NCBI RefSeq assembly: GCF_014775655.1
Contig: NZ_CP061274.1
Coordinates: forward strand, 2,418,001 to 2,482,000
Direction: 5' to 3'
Source: Clavibacter zhangzhiyongii
GTDB taxonomy: Bacteria > Actinomycetota > Actinomycetes > Actinomycetales > Microbacteriaceae
DNA: 64,000 nt
Within the stretch, counting starts at the first letter, position 1. The number at the start of each line of letters is the position of its first letter. Shown here piece by piece: positions 1-9,532 of this stretch. Made by a program: the position numbers and the translations under genes. The notes under the pieces are model-generated. The model was given only the letters and a program-made list of their open reading frames with translations, searched no databases and was not told the DNA's origin.

Positions 1-1280
1 TGCAGGCGCATGCAGGTCGCCATGTCCTCGGTGACCGAGATGGTGGCCAGCGGCATGATCGACTGCGCGTCGTCGTCGCGGTGCACGTCGACGTCGCGGA
101 TGATCGCGCGCACGGCGTCGAGCGCCCCGAGCGGCGACCAGTCCCGCTGCGCGAGGCGGGCCATGGCGCTGTCGTCGACGAGGGAGACCGCGTCGCGGTC
201 GGCGGAGTGTCGGCCGGAGAGGGCCGCGATCTCGGCGAGGTCGGCCCGCAGCGCGGCCATGTCGTCCTGCACCATGCGGGCGGCGATGGAGTCGACGCGC
301 TTCTGGAAGCGGTACGTCACGTCCGCGAGCGCCTGGCCGCGGCGGAGCTCGGCACGGGCGCGGCGCACGTCGTAGGCGACGTCGTCGAGCGCCTTCCGGA
401 CGTCCTGCTGGTCGGGCTCCAGCTCCGCGCGCGCCTTGTCGAGCACGTCGCCCGCGGTGCGGAGCGCGCGGAACACGCTGATCTCGGTGTCGGTCACGTA
501 GCGCGAGACGCCGAGGAGCATGAGGGCCTCGCGGCGGAGGATCGCGTTGGAGCCGCAGAAGAACGCCGCGTTCCAGCCGTCCTTGCCCTGCTGGATGGGG
601 CCGTAGAACAGGGGCGCCTGGCTGCCGAGCGGATCCGAGTCCGGCACGTTCACGAACACCTGCGGCGTCTGCACGAGCGCCATCCGCGGGTCCTCGAAGT
701 AGCCGAGCGTCTTGTCGAGGATGTCCGGCTCGGGGATCTGGTCCGCGTCGAGGATGAGCATGAACTCGCCCTCGGTCGTGAGGAGCGCGTTGTTGAGGTT
801 GCCGGCCTTGGCGTGCCGGGCGCGGCCCGTCCAGTCGGCGCTGCGGGTGATCCAGCCGATGCCCTCGGCCTCGGCGATGTCGCGCAGCTCCGTGCGGTTG
901 CCGTCGTCGAGCACCCACGTCTTGTGCGGGTACCGGATGCGCTGGGCGGCGCGGGCGGTGTCCATCACGAGGTCGAGCGGCTCGTTGTAGGTCGCGATGA
1001 ACACGTCGACCGTGAGGTCCGGCGCGGGCGCCGGCGGCTTCGGGCGGTCGCGCGCGCGCCACATAGTGAGGCCGAACAGCAGCGAGTCGATGAGGCTGTA
1101 CGTCTCGGCGAGCACCAGCGGGATCGCGATCCAGAGCGCCTCGGGGTTCACCGAGAACAGCAGGCGCCAGATGATGTAGTTGAGGCCGAGGATCGCGGTC
1201 ACCACCGCGAGGATCCGGATGATCGCGAAGCGCAGCGTCATGCGCCCGGTCCCGGGCGGCCTCGCCTCGGTGCGGCTCAC
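1..1280 (-). CDS. Cellulose-synthase-like family 2 glycosyltransferase (3' part outside window)
   Basis: Membrane processive-type glycosyltransferase, probably polymerising or exporting a polysaccharide. The visible N-terminal ~426 residues have two membrane segments (about 20-42 and 48-73 from the GTG start), the nucleotide-sugar domain opening FIATYNEP near 94, a DAD metal-binding motif near 178-180, the motif FFCGSNAILRREAL near 240-253, and TED near 417. The QxxRW motif would lie past the window edge. The GTG start was chosen because it overlaps the stop of the upstream phosphatase gene (GTGA); an ATG 13 codons later is an alternative. Between FFCGSNAILRREAL and TED there are about 150 charged, mostly helical residues, where BcsA-type enzymes have only a short stretch. 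Substrate is not predictable from this fragment. Confidence 0.85.
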   Translation of the reverse strand, partial: MSRTEARPPGTGRMTLRFAIIRILAVVTAILGLNYIIWRLLFSVNPEALWIAIPLVLAETYSLIDSLLFGLTMWRARDRPKPPAPAPDLTVDVFIATYNEPLDLVMDTARAAQRIRYPHKTWVLDDGNRTELRDIAEAEGIGWITRSADWTGRARHAKAGNLNNALLTTEGEFMLILDADQIPEPDILDKTLGYFEDPRMALVQTPQVFVNVPDSDPLGSQAPLFYGPIQQGKDGWNAAFFCGSNAILRREALMLLGVSRYVTDTEISVFRALRTAGDVLDKARAELEPDQQDVRKALDDVAYDVRRARAELRRGQALADVTYRFQKRVDSIAARMVQDDMAALRADLAEIAALSGRHSADRDAVSLVDDSAMARLAQRDWSPLGALDAVRAIIRDVDVHRDDDAQSIMPLATISVTEDMATCMRL

Positions 1281-2473
1281 GCGCGGCTCACGGCGAGGAC
1301 GGTCACGTCGTCGAGCGGCGTGCCGGCGGAGGCGAGGATGCGCACCCGGTCGACGAGCGCGTGGACGCCGCCCGCCTCGGTCACGAGCCGGCCGATGGCG
1401 GCGAACGCGGGGTCGCTGCCGCCGAACATGTCGAACAGGCCGTCGCTGAAGGTCACGAACGTGTCGCCGCGCGCGAGGACCGCGTGGCGCTCCTCCCACC
1501 GGTGGTCGGGGTCGATCCCCACGGGCAGGTCGCTCGTGTCGAGGTGGGTGACCCGGCCGTCGGCGTGGACGATGATCGTCAGGCCGTGGCCCGCGTCCGC
1601 GTACCGCAGCAGCCCGGAGGCCTGGTCGAGGTGCCCGTGCTGCAGGGTGACGAAGGCGCCCGTGCGGTCGAGGTCGGCGTCGAGCGAGCGGGCGGCGTCG
1701 GTGACCATCAGCCCGGTGTCCTCGAGGACGCCCGCGCCGTAGCGGTCGGCGGTGCTCGCGATGCCGCGGAGGACCGCGCGCACGGTGGCCGTGAGGATCG
1801 CGGCGCCCGTGCCCTTGCCCATCACGTCGGCGAGGGAGAAGCGGAGGCCCGAGGGCGTGCGCTCGTAGTCGTAGAAGTCGCCGCCCACGACCTGCGCGGG
1901 GATGCACACCGCCGCGACCTCGTAGCCCGGGATCTCCACCTCGGCCGCGGGCAGCAGCGCCGACTGCACGGCGTGCGCGCGCTCCATCTCGGCGCTCGCC
2001 ACCAGCTCGCGCTGCGCCCACTCGGCGAGCTCGCCGAAGAGCGCGAGCTGGGCGCGGTCGAGCGACCGCACGCGCATGTCGTAGAGGCAGAAGGTCCCGA
2101 TGACGACGCCCTCGGTGTCGCGGAGCGGGAACCCCGCGTAGAAGCGGATGTGCGGCTCGCCCGCGACCGACGGCAGGTGGCGGAAGACGGGGTGCGCCTG
2201 CGCGTCCTCGACGACGAGGATCCGCTCCTCGCGCACCGTGGTGTCGCAGAAGACGCTGCTGATGGGCGTCTCCGACAGCTCGGCGCCCGCGCAGGAGGCG
2301 AACCACATGCGATCGTGGTCCGCGAGGCCGATGGTGGACAGCGGCACGTCGAAGGCCGTGCGGGCCAGCCGGGTGACGCGGTCGAAGCGCTCCTCGGGCG
2401 GCCCGTCGAGCAGTCCGAGCGCCTGGACGGCTCGCTGGGTGGCGGTCTCCCGCGCGTCCCCGATCAGACTCAT
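1277..2473 (-). CDS. GAF-domain PP2C/SpoIIE-type protein serine phosphatase
   Basis: 398-residue cytoplasmic signalling phosphatase of the RsbU/SpoIIE type. A GAF-like sensor occupies about residues 15-165 and the PP2C domain about 185-398, with the metal-binding aspartate in VVGGDFYDYE, the segment SLADVMGKGTGAA and a late FSDGLFD aspartate. Such enzymes usually dephosphorylate anti-sigma-factor antagonists or act on second-messenger pathways. The ATG was preferred over an in-frame one 24 codons upstream because a GAGGG ribosome site precedes it and the protein then starts with the usual short lead into GAF. Its stop overlaps the start of the polysaccharide glycosyltransferase, so the two are probably co-translated; the sensor may tune polymer production (inference). 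Confidence 0.88.
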   Translation of the reverse strand: MSLIGDARETATQRAVQALGLLDGPPEERFDRVTRLARTAFDVPLSTIGLADHDRMWFASCAGAELSETPISSVFCDTTVREERILVVEDAQAHPVFRHLPSVAGEPHIRFYAGFPLRDTEGVVIGTFCLYDMRVRSLDRAQLALFGELAEWAQRELVASAEMERAHAVQSALLPAAEVEIPGYEVAAVCIPAQVVGGDFYDYERTPSGLRFSLADVMGKGTGAAILTATVRAVLRGIASTADRYGAGVLEDTGLMVTDAARSLDADLDRTGAFVTLQHGHLDQASGLLRYADAGHGLTIIVHADGRVTHLDTSDLPVGIDPDHRWEERHAVLARGDTFVTFSDGLFDMFGGSDPAFAAIGRLVTEAGGVHALVDRVRILASAGTPLDDVTVLAVSRA

Positions 2474-2646
2474 GCCCGCCCCCTCGCTGACGTGGGCCCC
2501 CGCCCACGCTGCCCGAGTGACCGGGCCCCTCAACCATACGTGCACGGACGGATCGCATACGACCCCAGAGGGGGGCCCGCGACGAGATAGGTGGTCGCAC
2601 CAGTGGGGCGGGACGCGGCGCGCTCGGCGGGGCGTCGGACGACCGA

Positions 2647-2724
2647 TGGTGCCCCCGCAGGGACTCGAACCCTGACCTGTAGCGATTTTAAGTCGCCCGT
2701 CTCTGCCGATTGGACTACGGGGGC
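2647..2724 (-). tRNA. tRNA-Leu (anticodon UAA), class I size, CCA encoded
   Basis: Cloverleaf on the minus strand: 7-bp acceptor GCCCCCG/CGGGGGC, a D arm, anticodon stem GGCGA/TCGCT with loop CTTAAAA (anticodon TAA), T arm CAGGG-TTCGAGT-CCCTG, discriminator A, and CCA encoded at 2647-2649. The body is 75 nt and the variable loop only about 6 nt, whereas bacterial leucine tRNAs normally have a long variable arm and are 82-90 nt. The Leu assignment rests on the anticodon and A73. Confidence 0.9.
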
Positions 2725-2786
2725 GCGGCGCCGCAGCGCTCCCGACAGCCTAGGGTCGGCGGGCGGATCCGGTGCGCCGGGCATGA

Positions 2787-2820
2787 CGACGGCCCGCAGG
2801 CTGGTGCCTGCGGGCCGTCG
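2787..2820 (-). terminator. Hairpin terminator downstream of ndh
   Basis: Perfect stem of about 15 bp (core GACGGCCCGCAGGC and its complement) closing a TGGT tetraloop, 28 bp past the NDH-2 stop. There is no clear U-tract, as is usual for GC-rich actinobacterial terminators. Confidence 0.7.
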
Positions 2821-2847
2821 ACGGGTGGAGCTAGGGGATCACGCGGA

Positions 2848-4332
2848 TCAGGCCGTGCGGTCCTCGTCGTTCGTCTCGGGCGTGGGCGCCGTGCTGTAGC
2901 TGCCCGCGAGCGCCGGGGACTTCTCGCCCTCGGAGGGCGCGTCGGCCTTCTCCTCCTCGGCCTTCTTGGCCGGGGCGGCCTCCTTCTTGGGCGCGGCCGG
3001 AGCGGCGTCCGCCGCCGGGCGCGGGCGCGACGCGAACGTCTCGAACGCGGTGCGCGGGGTCTCGCGCGCCTCGAGGGAGACGATGTCGCGGCCCCAGACG
3101 AGGTTGTTCAGCCAGCCCGTGACGACGCGCGCCTTGCGCTCGAAGGACGGGATCGCGAGGCCGTGGTAGCCGCGGTGCATGACCCAGGCGGGGAAGCCGG
3201 TGATGCCGATCTTCCCGGACTGGAACGCGCCCTGGTACAGGCCGAGGCCCGCGACGGCGCCGAGGTTCTTGTGGAAGTAGTCGGTGATGCCCTCGCCGCG
3301 GAGGCTCGCGGTGAGGTTCTTCGCCATGAGCTTGCCCTGGCGGACGGCGTGCTGCGCGTTGGGCACGCAGAAGCCGCCGACGCCGCCGCCGGTGAGGTCG
3401 GGGGTGGCCGCCACGTCGCCGGCGCCCCAGGCGTCCGCCACGATGCCGTCGTCGCCCTCGACGCGTCCGTCGGCGCGCACGCGCAGGCGCCCGCGCTCCT
3501 CGATGGGGAGGTCGGTGTTCTTGAGCATGGGGCTGGCCATGACGCCCGCGGTCCAGACGATGACGTCGGACTCGAACGACTCGCCGGTCGACAGCTCGAC
3601 GACGCCGCCGACGGCGGACTTCAGCTGCGTGTCGAGGTGCACGAGCGCGCCGCGCTCGGCGAGGTTCTTCAGCACCCAGTGGCTGGTCTCGAGCGACACC
3701 TCGGGCATGATGCGGCCCATGGCCTCGATGAGGTGGAAGTGCGTGTCCTCGAAGTCGATCTCGGGGTACTTCTTCACGAGGTCGGTCGCGATGCTGCGCA
3801 TCTCGGCGAAGACCTCGATGCCCGCGAAGCCGCCGCCGACCACCACGAAGGTGAGGAGGCGGTCGCGCTCGGGTCCGGCCGGCAGCGTGGCCGCGCGGTC
3901 GAAGTTGGCGAAGATGCGGTCGCGGATGGCGACGGCCTCCTCGATGGTCTTCAGGCCGATGGCCTCGTCCGCGACGCCCGGGATCGGGAACGTGCGGGAG
4001 ACGCTGCCCGCGGTGACGACGATGATGTCGTACTGGAACTCGTACGGCTCGCCCACGGGCGGCGTGATGGTCGCGGTCTTCGACGCGTGGTCGATGCCGG
4101 TGACCTTGGCGGTGACGACGTTGGTGGTGCGCAGGTGGCGTCGCTGGGACACCACGGCGTGGCGCGGCTCGATGGATCCGGAGACCACCTCGGGCAGGAA
4201 CGGCTGGTACGTCATGTACGGCAGCGGGTCGACCATGGTGACCTCGGCCTCGCCGGATCGGAGGTGCGACTCGAGCTTCCATGCCGTGTAGAAACCGGCG
4301 TAGCCGCCGCCGACGATCAGGATTTTGGGCAC
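2848..4332 (-). CDS. ndh: Type II NADH:quinone oxidoreductase (NDH-2)
   Basis: 494-residue single-subunit flavoprotein that oxidises NADH and reduces menaquinone at the inner membrane face without pumping protons. Seen: N-terminal FAD dinucleotide fold KILIVGGGYAGFYTAWKLE, a second NADH-binding fold VVVGGGFAGIEVFAEMR near residue 165, WTAGVMASPML, and the C-terminal FAD site AWGAGDVAATPDL. The last ~60 residues are a lysine/alanine/glutamate-rich tail that the catalytic core does not need. The start is a GTG preceded by GCAGGGAG at good spacing; a longer in-frame extension lacks any family similarity. Transcribed alone, with a hairpin just downstream. Confidence 0.93.
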   Translation of the reverse strand: MPKILIVGGGYAGFYTAWKLESHLRSGEAEVTMVDPLPYMTYQPFLPEVVSGSIEPRHAVVSQRRHLRTTNVVTAKVTGIDHASKTATITPPVGEPYEFQYDIIVVTAGSVSRTFPIPGVADEAIGLKTIEEAVAIRDRIFANFDRAATLPAGPERDRLLTFVVVGGGFAGIEVFAEMRSIATDLVKKYPEIDFEDTHFHLIEAMGRIMPEVSLETSHWVLKNLAERGALVHLDTQLKSAVGGVVELSTGESFESDVIVWTAGVMASPMLKNTDLPIEERGRLRVRADGRVEGDDGIVADAWGAGDVAATPDLTGGGVGGFCVPNAQHAVRQGKLMAKNLTASLRGEGITDYFHKNLGAVAGLGLYQGAFQSGKIGITGFPAWVMHRGYHGLAIPSFERKARVVTGWLNNLVWGRDIVSLEARETPRTAFETFASRPRPAADAAPAAPKKEAAPAKKAEEEKADAPSEGEKSPALAGSYSTAPTPETNDEDRTA

Positions 4333-4375
4333 GATGGATGACTCCCTGCAGGTTGTGGTCGAAATCAGGCTACCC

Positions 4376-5668
4376 CTAACGGAGCAGCCGTCTGAAATGC
4401 CGGAACGCGACGACGGCCATGGCGGCCGCGAGCGCCCCGAAGACGGAGAGGACGAGGGCCGGGATCCCCACCGCACGCAGCGCGCCCACGGTGGGCAGCG
4501 CGTCGGCGGAGGCATCGGCGGTGGGGGCGTCGGCGGGCACGGCGGGGCCGGCGTCCGGGGTGGCGGAGGCGGACGGATCCGGCGTCGCGACGGGCGCCCG
4601 GCGGTAGAGCCGCACCCACTCGGCGAGGTCGCCGAGCGGCTTCCCGCTGGCGGGCGGGACCTCGGCCGTCACGGCGGCGGCCGCGTCGACGAGCCCGCGG
4701 CCGTAGATCTCGGGCTGGCCCTTCGGGCGGGCGGTGGCGAGCACGCGCTCCACCACGTCGTCCGCCTTGAGCTCCGGATGCGCGGCGCGCACGAGCGCGA
4801 CCACCCCGGAGACGAGGGGCGCGGCGCCGCTCGTGCCGCTCCACTGCACGTACCCGCCGCCGGGCGCGACGCCCACGAGCTGCTCGCTCGGCGCGGCGAC
4901 CGCGATGGTGATGCCCTGCGAGGACGCGTCGAAGCTCGCCGCCCCCGCGCGGTCCACGCCCGCGACCGCCAGCACGCCCGGGATCGTGGCGGGCGCGCCG
5001 ACCTCGGTGGTGCCGCTCCCCCGGTTGCCCGCGGCCGCGACGACCACGACGTCGTGCTCGTAGGCGTAGAGGAAGGCGCGGTCCCAGCTCTCAGGCCAGT
5101 CGAGCGAGTTCCGGGTGAGGGACATGTTGATGACGCTCGCGCCGTTGTCGACGGCCCAGCGCACGGCGTCGGCGATCTGCGCGTCCTCGTCGCGGGCGCC
5201 GGGCGTCGGGCCGCCGAGCGCGACCGAGACGCTGAGGATGCTCGCGGCCGGGGCCACGCCGATGACGCCGGAGCCGGTGCCCGTGCCGCGGCCGGCGAGG
5301 AGCGACGCGACCATGGTGCCGTGCTCGCTCGAGGCGCCGACGGGGCGCGAGCCGTCCGCGGATCCGACGCCCGAGACGTCCGTGCCGCCCACGACCGCGC
5401 CGCGGAGGTCGGCCACGGAGGAGTCGACGCCCGTGTCGATGACGGCGACGTTCACGCCCTCGCCGCGCGTGGTCTGCCACGCCTGCTCGACGCCGTAGTC
5501 GCCGAGCCAGTACTGGCGCTCGCGGACGGGATCCGCGTGGGCGGGGGGCGCCGCGCTGAGCGCGGCGCCGAGGGCGAGGAGCCCGACGACGGCCGTGCGC
5601 GCGAGGCGGCGCGCCGGTCGGCCCGGGCCCGCTGCGTCACGCCGGCGCGCCTGGCGCTCCGGGATCAT
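4376..5668 (-). CDS. Secreted membrane-anchored S8 serine protease, mycosin-like
   Basis: 430-residue subtilisin-fold protease. An Arg-rich start and hydrophobic stretch (about 22-45) form a signal peptide ending near AHA-D. The triad is visible: Asp78 in VIDTGVD, His116 in EHGTMVASLLAG and Ser280 in SGTSGAAPLVSG, with oxyanion Asn215 in AAGNRG. A Pro/Ala linker leads to a C-terminal membrane helix and basic tail, so the catalytic domain faces outside. The layout resembles the mycosins of type VII secretion, but no Esx or Ecc genes occur here, so that role is only by family. Its ATG overlaps the DUF501 stop (ATGA), placing it in the ftsB-DUF501 operon. Confidence 0.85.
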   Translation of the reverse strand: MIPERQARRRDAAGPGRPARRLARTAVVGLLALGAALSAAPPAHADPVRERQYWLGDYGVEQAWQTTRGEGVNVAVIDTGVDSSVADLRGAVVGGTDVSGVGSADGSRPVGASSEHGTMVASLLAGRGTGTGSGVIGVAPAASILSVSVALGGPTPGARDEDAQIADAVRWAVDNGASVINMSLTRNSLDWPESWDRAFLYAYEHDVVVVAAAGNRGSGTTEVGAPATIPGVLAVAGVDRAGAASFDASSQGITIAVAAPSEQLVGVAPGGGYVQWSGTSGAAPLVSGVVALVRAAHPELKADDVVERVLATARPKGQPEIYGRGLVDAAAAVTAEVPPASGKPLGDLAEWVRLYRRAPVATPDPSASATPDAGPAVPADAPTADASADALPTVGALRAVGIPALVLSVFGALAAAMAVVAFRHFRRLLR

Positions 5669-6180
5669 GCCGCGTCGTGGTCGGCGCACTCGCAGACGTC
5701 GGGCGACCACGCGGCCCGGGCCAGCGCGATGTCGCCGATGGGGTTGACGCCGGGTCCGGCCGCGAGCGCGTGACCCGCCAGCGCGTGCAGGCACTTGACG
5801 CGCACGGGCATGCCGCCCGCGGAGACGCCGGCGAGCTCGGGCACCACGAGGATCGACTCGCGGTCGGCGAGGTAGGAGGCGTGCGCCGCGGCGTAGGCGT
5901 CGCGCAGCGCCTCGTCGTCGGCCAGGTCGTCCTGCAGCTCGGCCATCACGTGCTCGGCCTCGAGGTGCGAGATGGCGGCCGTGGCCGCGGGGTGGCACAG
6001 GTAGTAGAGCGTGGGGAACGGCGTGCCGTCGCTGAGGCGCGGGGCCGTGCTCACGACCGTGGGGTTGCCGCACACGCAGCGGGCGGCGATGCCGACCACG
6101 TCGCGCGCGGGGCGGCCGAGCTGGGCGGAGACGACGCGGACGTCCCGCTCCGAGGGCGGGTCGAAGGGGGGTCGGGTCAC
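5665..6180 (-). CDS. DUF501 family protein
   Basis: 171-residue cytoplasmic protein of the DUF501 family, whose members in Actinobacteria usually sit between a divIC/ftsB-like gene and downstream housekeeping genes, as here. Several cysteines are spread along the chain, including a CVCG pair near residue 36 and CEC near the C-terminus; they could bind a metal, but this is not demonstrated. It overlaps the upstream FtsB-like gene and the downstream protease by 4 nt each, so translation is probably coupled. Function unknown. Confidence 0.85.
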   Translation of the reverse strand: MTRPPFDPPSERDVRVVSAQLGRPARDVVGIAARCVCGNPTVVSTAPRLSDGTPFPTLYYLCHPAATAAISHLEAEHVMAELQDDLADDEALRDAYAAAHASYLADRESILVVPELAGVSAGGMPVRVKCLHALAGHALAAGPGVNPIGDIALARAAWSPDVCECADHDAA

Positions 6181-6734
6181 TGGTCGCCTCCCTGGACGGA
6201 TCCCTGGAGCTGGTCGGGCGGGGTGTCGCTGAGGGCGCTGGTGAGCGCGGATCCGAGCAGGGACTGCACCCAGTCCCGCTTCGTCTCCTGCAGGTCGTCG
6301 CTGATGGGCGCGCCGTCGGCCGTGGTGGTCGCGTCGCCGCGCGTGTCGGGCAGGCCGCGCACGAGGTAGCTCGTCTCGCCGGGCATCACGTAGAAGAGGC
6401 GGTCGCGGACCTGCGCCTTGAGGAACGCGGGGTCGTCGTAGCGGGCGCGCTGGTCCTGGAGCTGGGCGATGGTGCCCTTCTGGGCGTCCACCGCGCTCTG
6501 CAGGCTGCTGAGCTGCTGCCGCTGCTCGAGGTAGATGCGCAGGCCGGGGGCGAGGACCACGACCGTGAGGACGAGGAGCACGAGCACCATCGCGGAGAAG
6601 CCGGAGAAGCGCATGCTGCGGAGCCAGTTGCCGGCGGGGGCGTCGTCCTCGGGCAGGGTGACGGGGACGCGCTCGGTGCGCGGACGCGGGGCGCGACGGG
6701 CCCGGAGGGTGTCGAGGCCGGGGATGCGGGCCAT
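6177..6734 (-). CDS. Septum formation initiator protein (FtsB/DivIC family)
   Basis: 185-residue bitopic division protein. An Arg-rich cytoplasmic head (1-45) is followed by a single membrane segment (FSAMVLVLLVLTVVVLAPGL, about 45-64), then a periplasmic coiled coil rich in Gln and Leu (EQRQQLSSLQSAVDAQKG) and a C-terminal domain with RDRLFYVMPGETSYLV, typical of actinobacterial DivIC. FtsB/DivIC forms the FtsQBL complex that licenses septal peptidoglycan synthesis. It lies directly downstream of eno, the usual actinobacterial order, and is coupled to DUF501. The C-terminal ~60 residues are polar and likely disordered. Confidence 0.9.
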   Translation of the reverse strand: MARIPGLDTLRARRAPRPRTERVPVTLPEDDAPAGNWLRSMRFSGFSAMVLVLLVLTVVVLAPGLRIYLEQRQQLSSLQSAVDAQKGTIAQLQDQRARYDDPAFLKAQVRDRLFYVMPGETSYLVRGLPDTRGDATTTADGAPISDDLQETKRDWVQSLLGSALTSALSDTPPDQLQGSVQGGDQ

Positions 6735-6775
6735 CGGTCCTCCTTCGTGTGCGGGTGGGTGGTGCGGGTGGACGG

Positions 6776-6810
6776 CGGACCGCCCGCGCCGGATGGGCGC
6801 GGGCGGTCCG
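6776..6810 (-). terminator. Hairpin downstream of eno
   Basis: Near-perfect 15-bp stem built from GGACCGCCCGCGCC and its complement with a 5-nt loop, directly past the enolase stop. It separates eno from the division genes, so those may depend on read-through or their own promoter. Confidence 0.7.
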
Positions 6811-6816
6811 GCCGGA

Positions 6817-8145
<1,329 letters not shown>

Positions 8146-8188
8146 CTAGCCGCGGGCCCCTTCCGGGCTGCGGGCGGCGGCGCCCCCG

Positions 8189-8210
8189 CGCAGGTGTCGC
8201 GCAGGTGTCG
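8189..8210. repeat. Two tandem 11-bp repeats between hisS and eno
   Basis: CGCAGGTGTCG occurs twice back to back, ending just before the hisS stop and upstream of eno. It could be an operator half-site pair for eno or chance; nothing else supports a function. Confidence 0.4.
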
Positions 8211-8212
8211 GA

Positions 8213-9520
8213 TCAGCCGCGCGGGCCGCCGTCGAGCGGTCGCTCCTGCAACGACGCGGCGTCGGCGGTGTCCGCGTCGACCGACGCGAACGTGCGGAAG
8301 CCCTGCTGCTTGAGCGCCTCGAGGAGCGGGGCGACGTTCTTGGGGCGCGGCTCGAGCCGCACCCGGCGGCCGGACGCGACGAGCTCCGCCTTGAGGCGCG
8401 CGAGCACCGCGACGGGGGTCCGGCGGTCGTGCACGAGCGCGATGGCGTCGGCGTCCTCCGCGGCAGGCAGGACGGCGAGGTCGACGATCCGCTCGAAGCC
8501 GATGGAGAAGCCCGCGGCGGGCACGTCCTGGCCGAGGAAGCGGCCGATCATGCCGTCGTAGCGGCCGCCGCCGCCCACCGAGCTGCCGGACGCGGGGTGC
8601 GCGATCTCGAAGATCGTGCCCGTGTAGTAGCCCATGCCGCGCACGAGGGTCGGGTCGAAGCGGAGGGTGACGCCCTCGGGGAGGCCGACGAGCGCGTCGG
8701 CCAGGGTCTCCAGGTCGGCGACCGCGTCGGGGTCGACGCCCGCGGGGAGGATGCCGGTGATCGCCTCGGCCGTGAGCGGCACGCCGCCGTCGGCGAGCGC
8801 GGGCTCGATGCGCTCGAGGATCCCGCCGAGCACGTCGGCCGCGTCGGCCCCGCCCTCGGCGAGCTCGGCCACCACGCCCGCGGCGCCGATCTTGTCGAGC
8901 TTGTCGATGCTGATGAGGGCCTGGGCCTGGCGTTCCGGGGCGAAGCCGCAGGAGTCGAGGATCCCGGCGAGGATGCGCCGGTCGTTCACGCGGATGGTGC
9001 AGCCCGTGAGGCCGAGCGCCGCGAGCGTGGCCGCGGTGGCGGAGATCAGCTCGACCTCGGCCAGCTGCCCGGCCTCGCCGATGACGTCGATGTCGCACTG
9101 CATGAACTGGCGGTAGCGGCCCTTCTGCGGGCGCTCGGCGCGCCAGACCGGCGCCGCCTGGATCGACCGGAAGACGCCCGGCAGCTCGGCGCGGTGCGAG
9201 GCGTAGAAGCGTGCGAGCGGCACCGTGAGGTCGAAGCGGAGGCCGAGGTCGGAGAGCGCGAGGACGTCGCCGGAGTCGGCGGCCGCGCGCAGGTCGTCAC
9301 CCGAGAGGCCGCGCTTCAGCACGGAGTAGGCGAGCTTCTCGTTGTCGCCGCCGAGGCCCGCGTGCAGCCGGCCGGACTCCTCGACGACGGGGGTCTCGAT
9401 CTCGTCGAAGCCGTGCGCGCGGTAGGTGCGGCGGATGATCGCGAGCGCCTGCTCGCGGCGGGCCTTCTCTGCGGGCAGGAAGTCGCGCATGCCGCGGGGC
9501 GGCGTGATCTGCTGGGGCAT
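8213..9520 (-). CDS. hisS: Histidine--tRNA ligase
   Basis: 435-residue class II synthetase charging tRNA-His. Seen: N-terminal PPRGMRDFLPAEKARREQ, motif 2 (WRAERPQKGRYRQFMQCD), the histidine-A-type segments GMGYYTGTIFEI and GGRYDGMIGRF with motif-3 arginine in IGFERIVDL, and a C-terminal anticodon-binding domain from about residue 340. Length fits the bacterial homodimeric enzyme. The gene stands alone between eno and a TetR regulator 12 bp upstream, so the regulator and hisS may share a transcript. Nothing unusual except Asp/Ala-rich final residues. Confidence 0.97.
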   Translation of the reverse strand: MPQQITPPRGMRDFLPAEKARREQALAIIRRTYRAHGFDEIETPVVEESGRLHAGLGGDNEKLAYSVLKRGLSGDDLRAAADSGDVLALSDLGLRFDLTVPLARFYASHRAELPGVFRSIQAAPVWRAERPQKGRYRQFMQCDIDVIGEAGQLAEVELISATAATLAALGLTGCTIRVNDRRILAGILDSCGFAPERQAQALISIDKLDKIGAAGVVAELAEGGADAADVLGGILERIEPALADGGVPLTAEAITGILPAGVDPDAVADLETLADALVGLPEGVTLRFDPTLVRGMGYYTGTIFEIAHPASGSSVGGGGRYDGMIGRFLGQDVPAAGFSIGFERIVDLAVLPAAEDADAIALVHDRRTPVAVLARLKAELVASGRRVRLEPRPKNVAPLLEALKQQGFRTFASVDADTADAASLQERPLDGGPRG

Positions 9521-9532
9521 CCCCCGATTCTG

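Noticed and set aside
81-4341. Long rightward frames across the glycosyltransferase, phosphatase and ndh genes
   Set aside because: Antisense to three conserved genes, no ribosome sites, composition typical of mirrored GC-rich codons.
4376-5668. Type VII secretion locus around the mycosin-like protease
   Set aside because: No EccB-E, EsxA/B, PE or PPE genes are present; neighbours are division and glycolysis genes.
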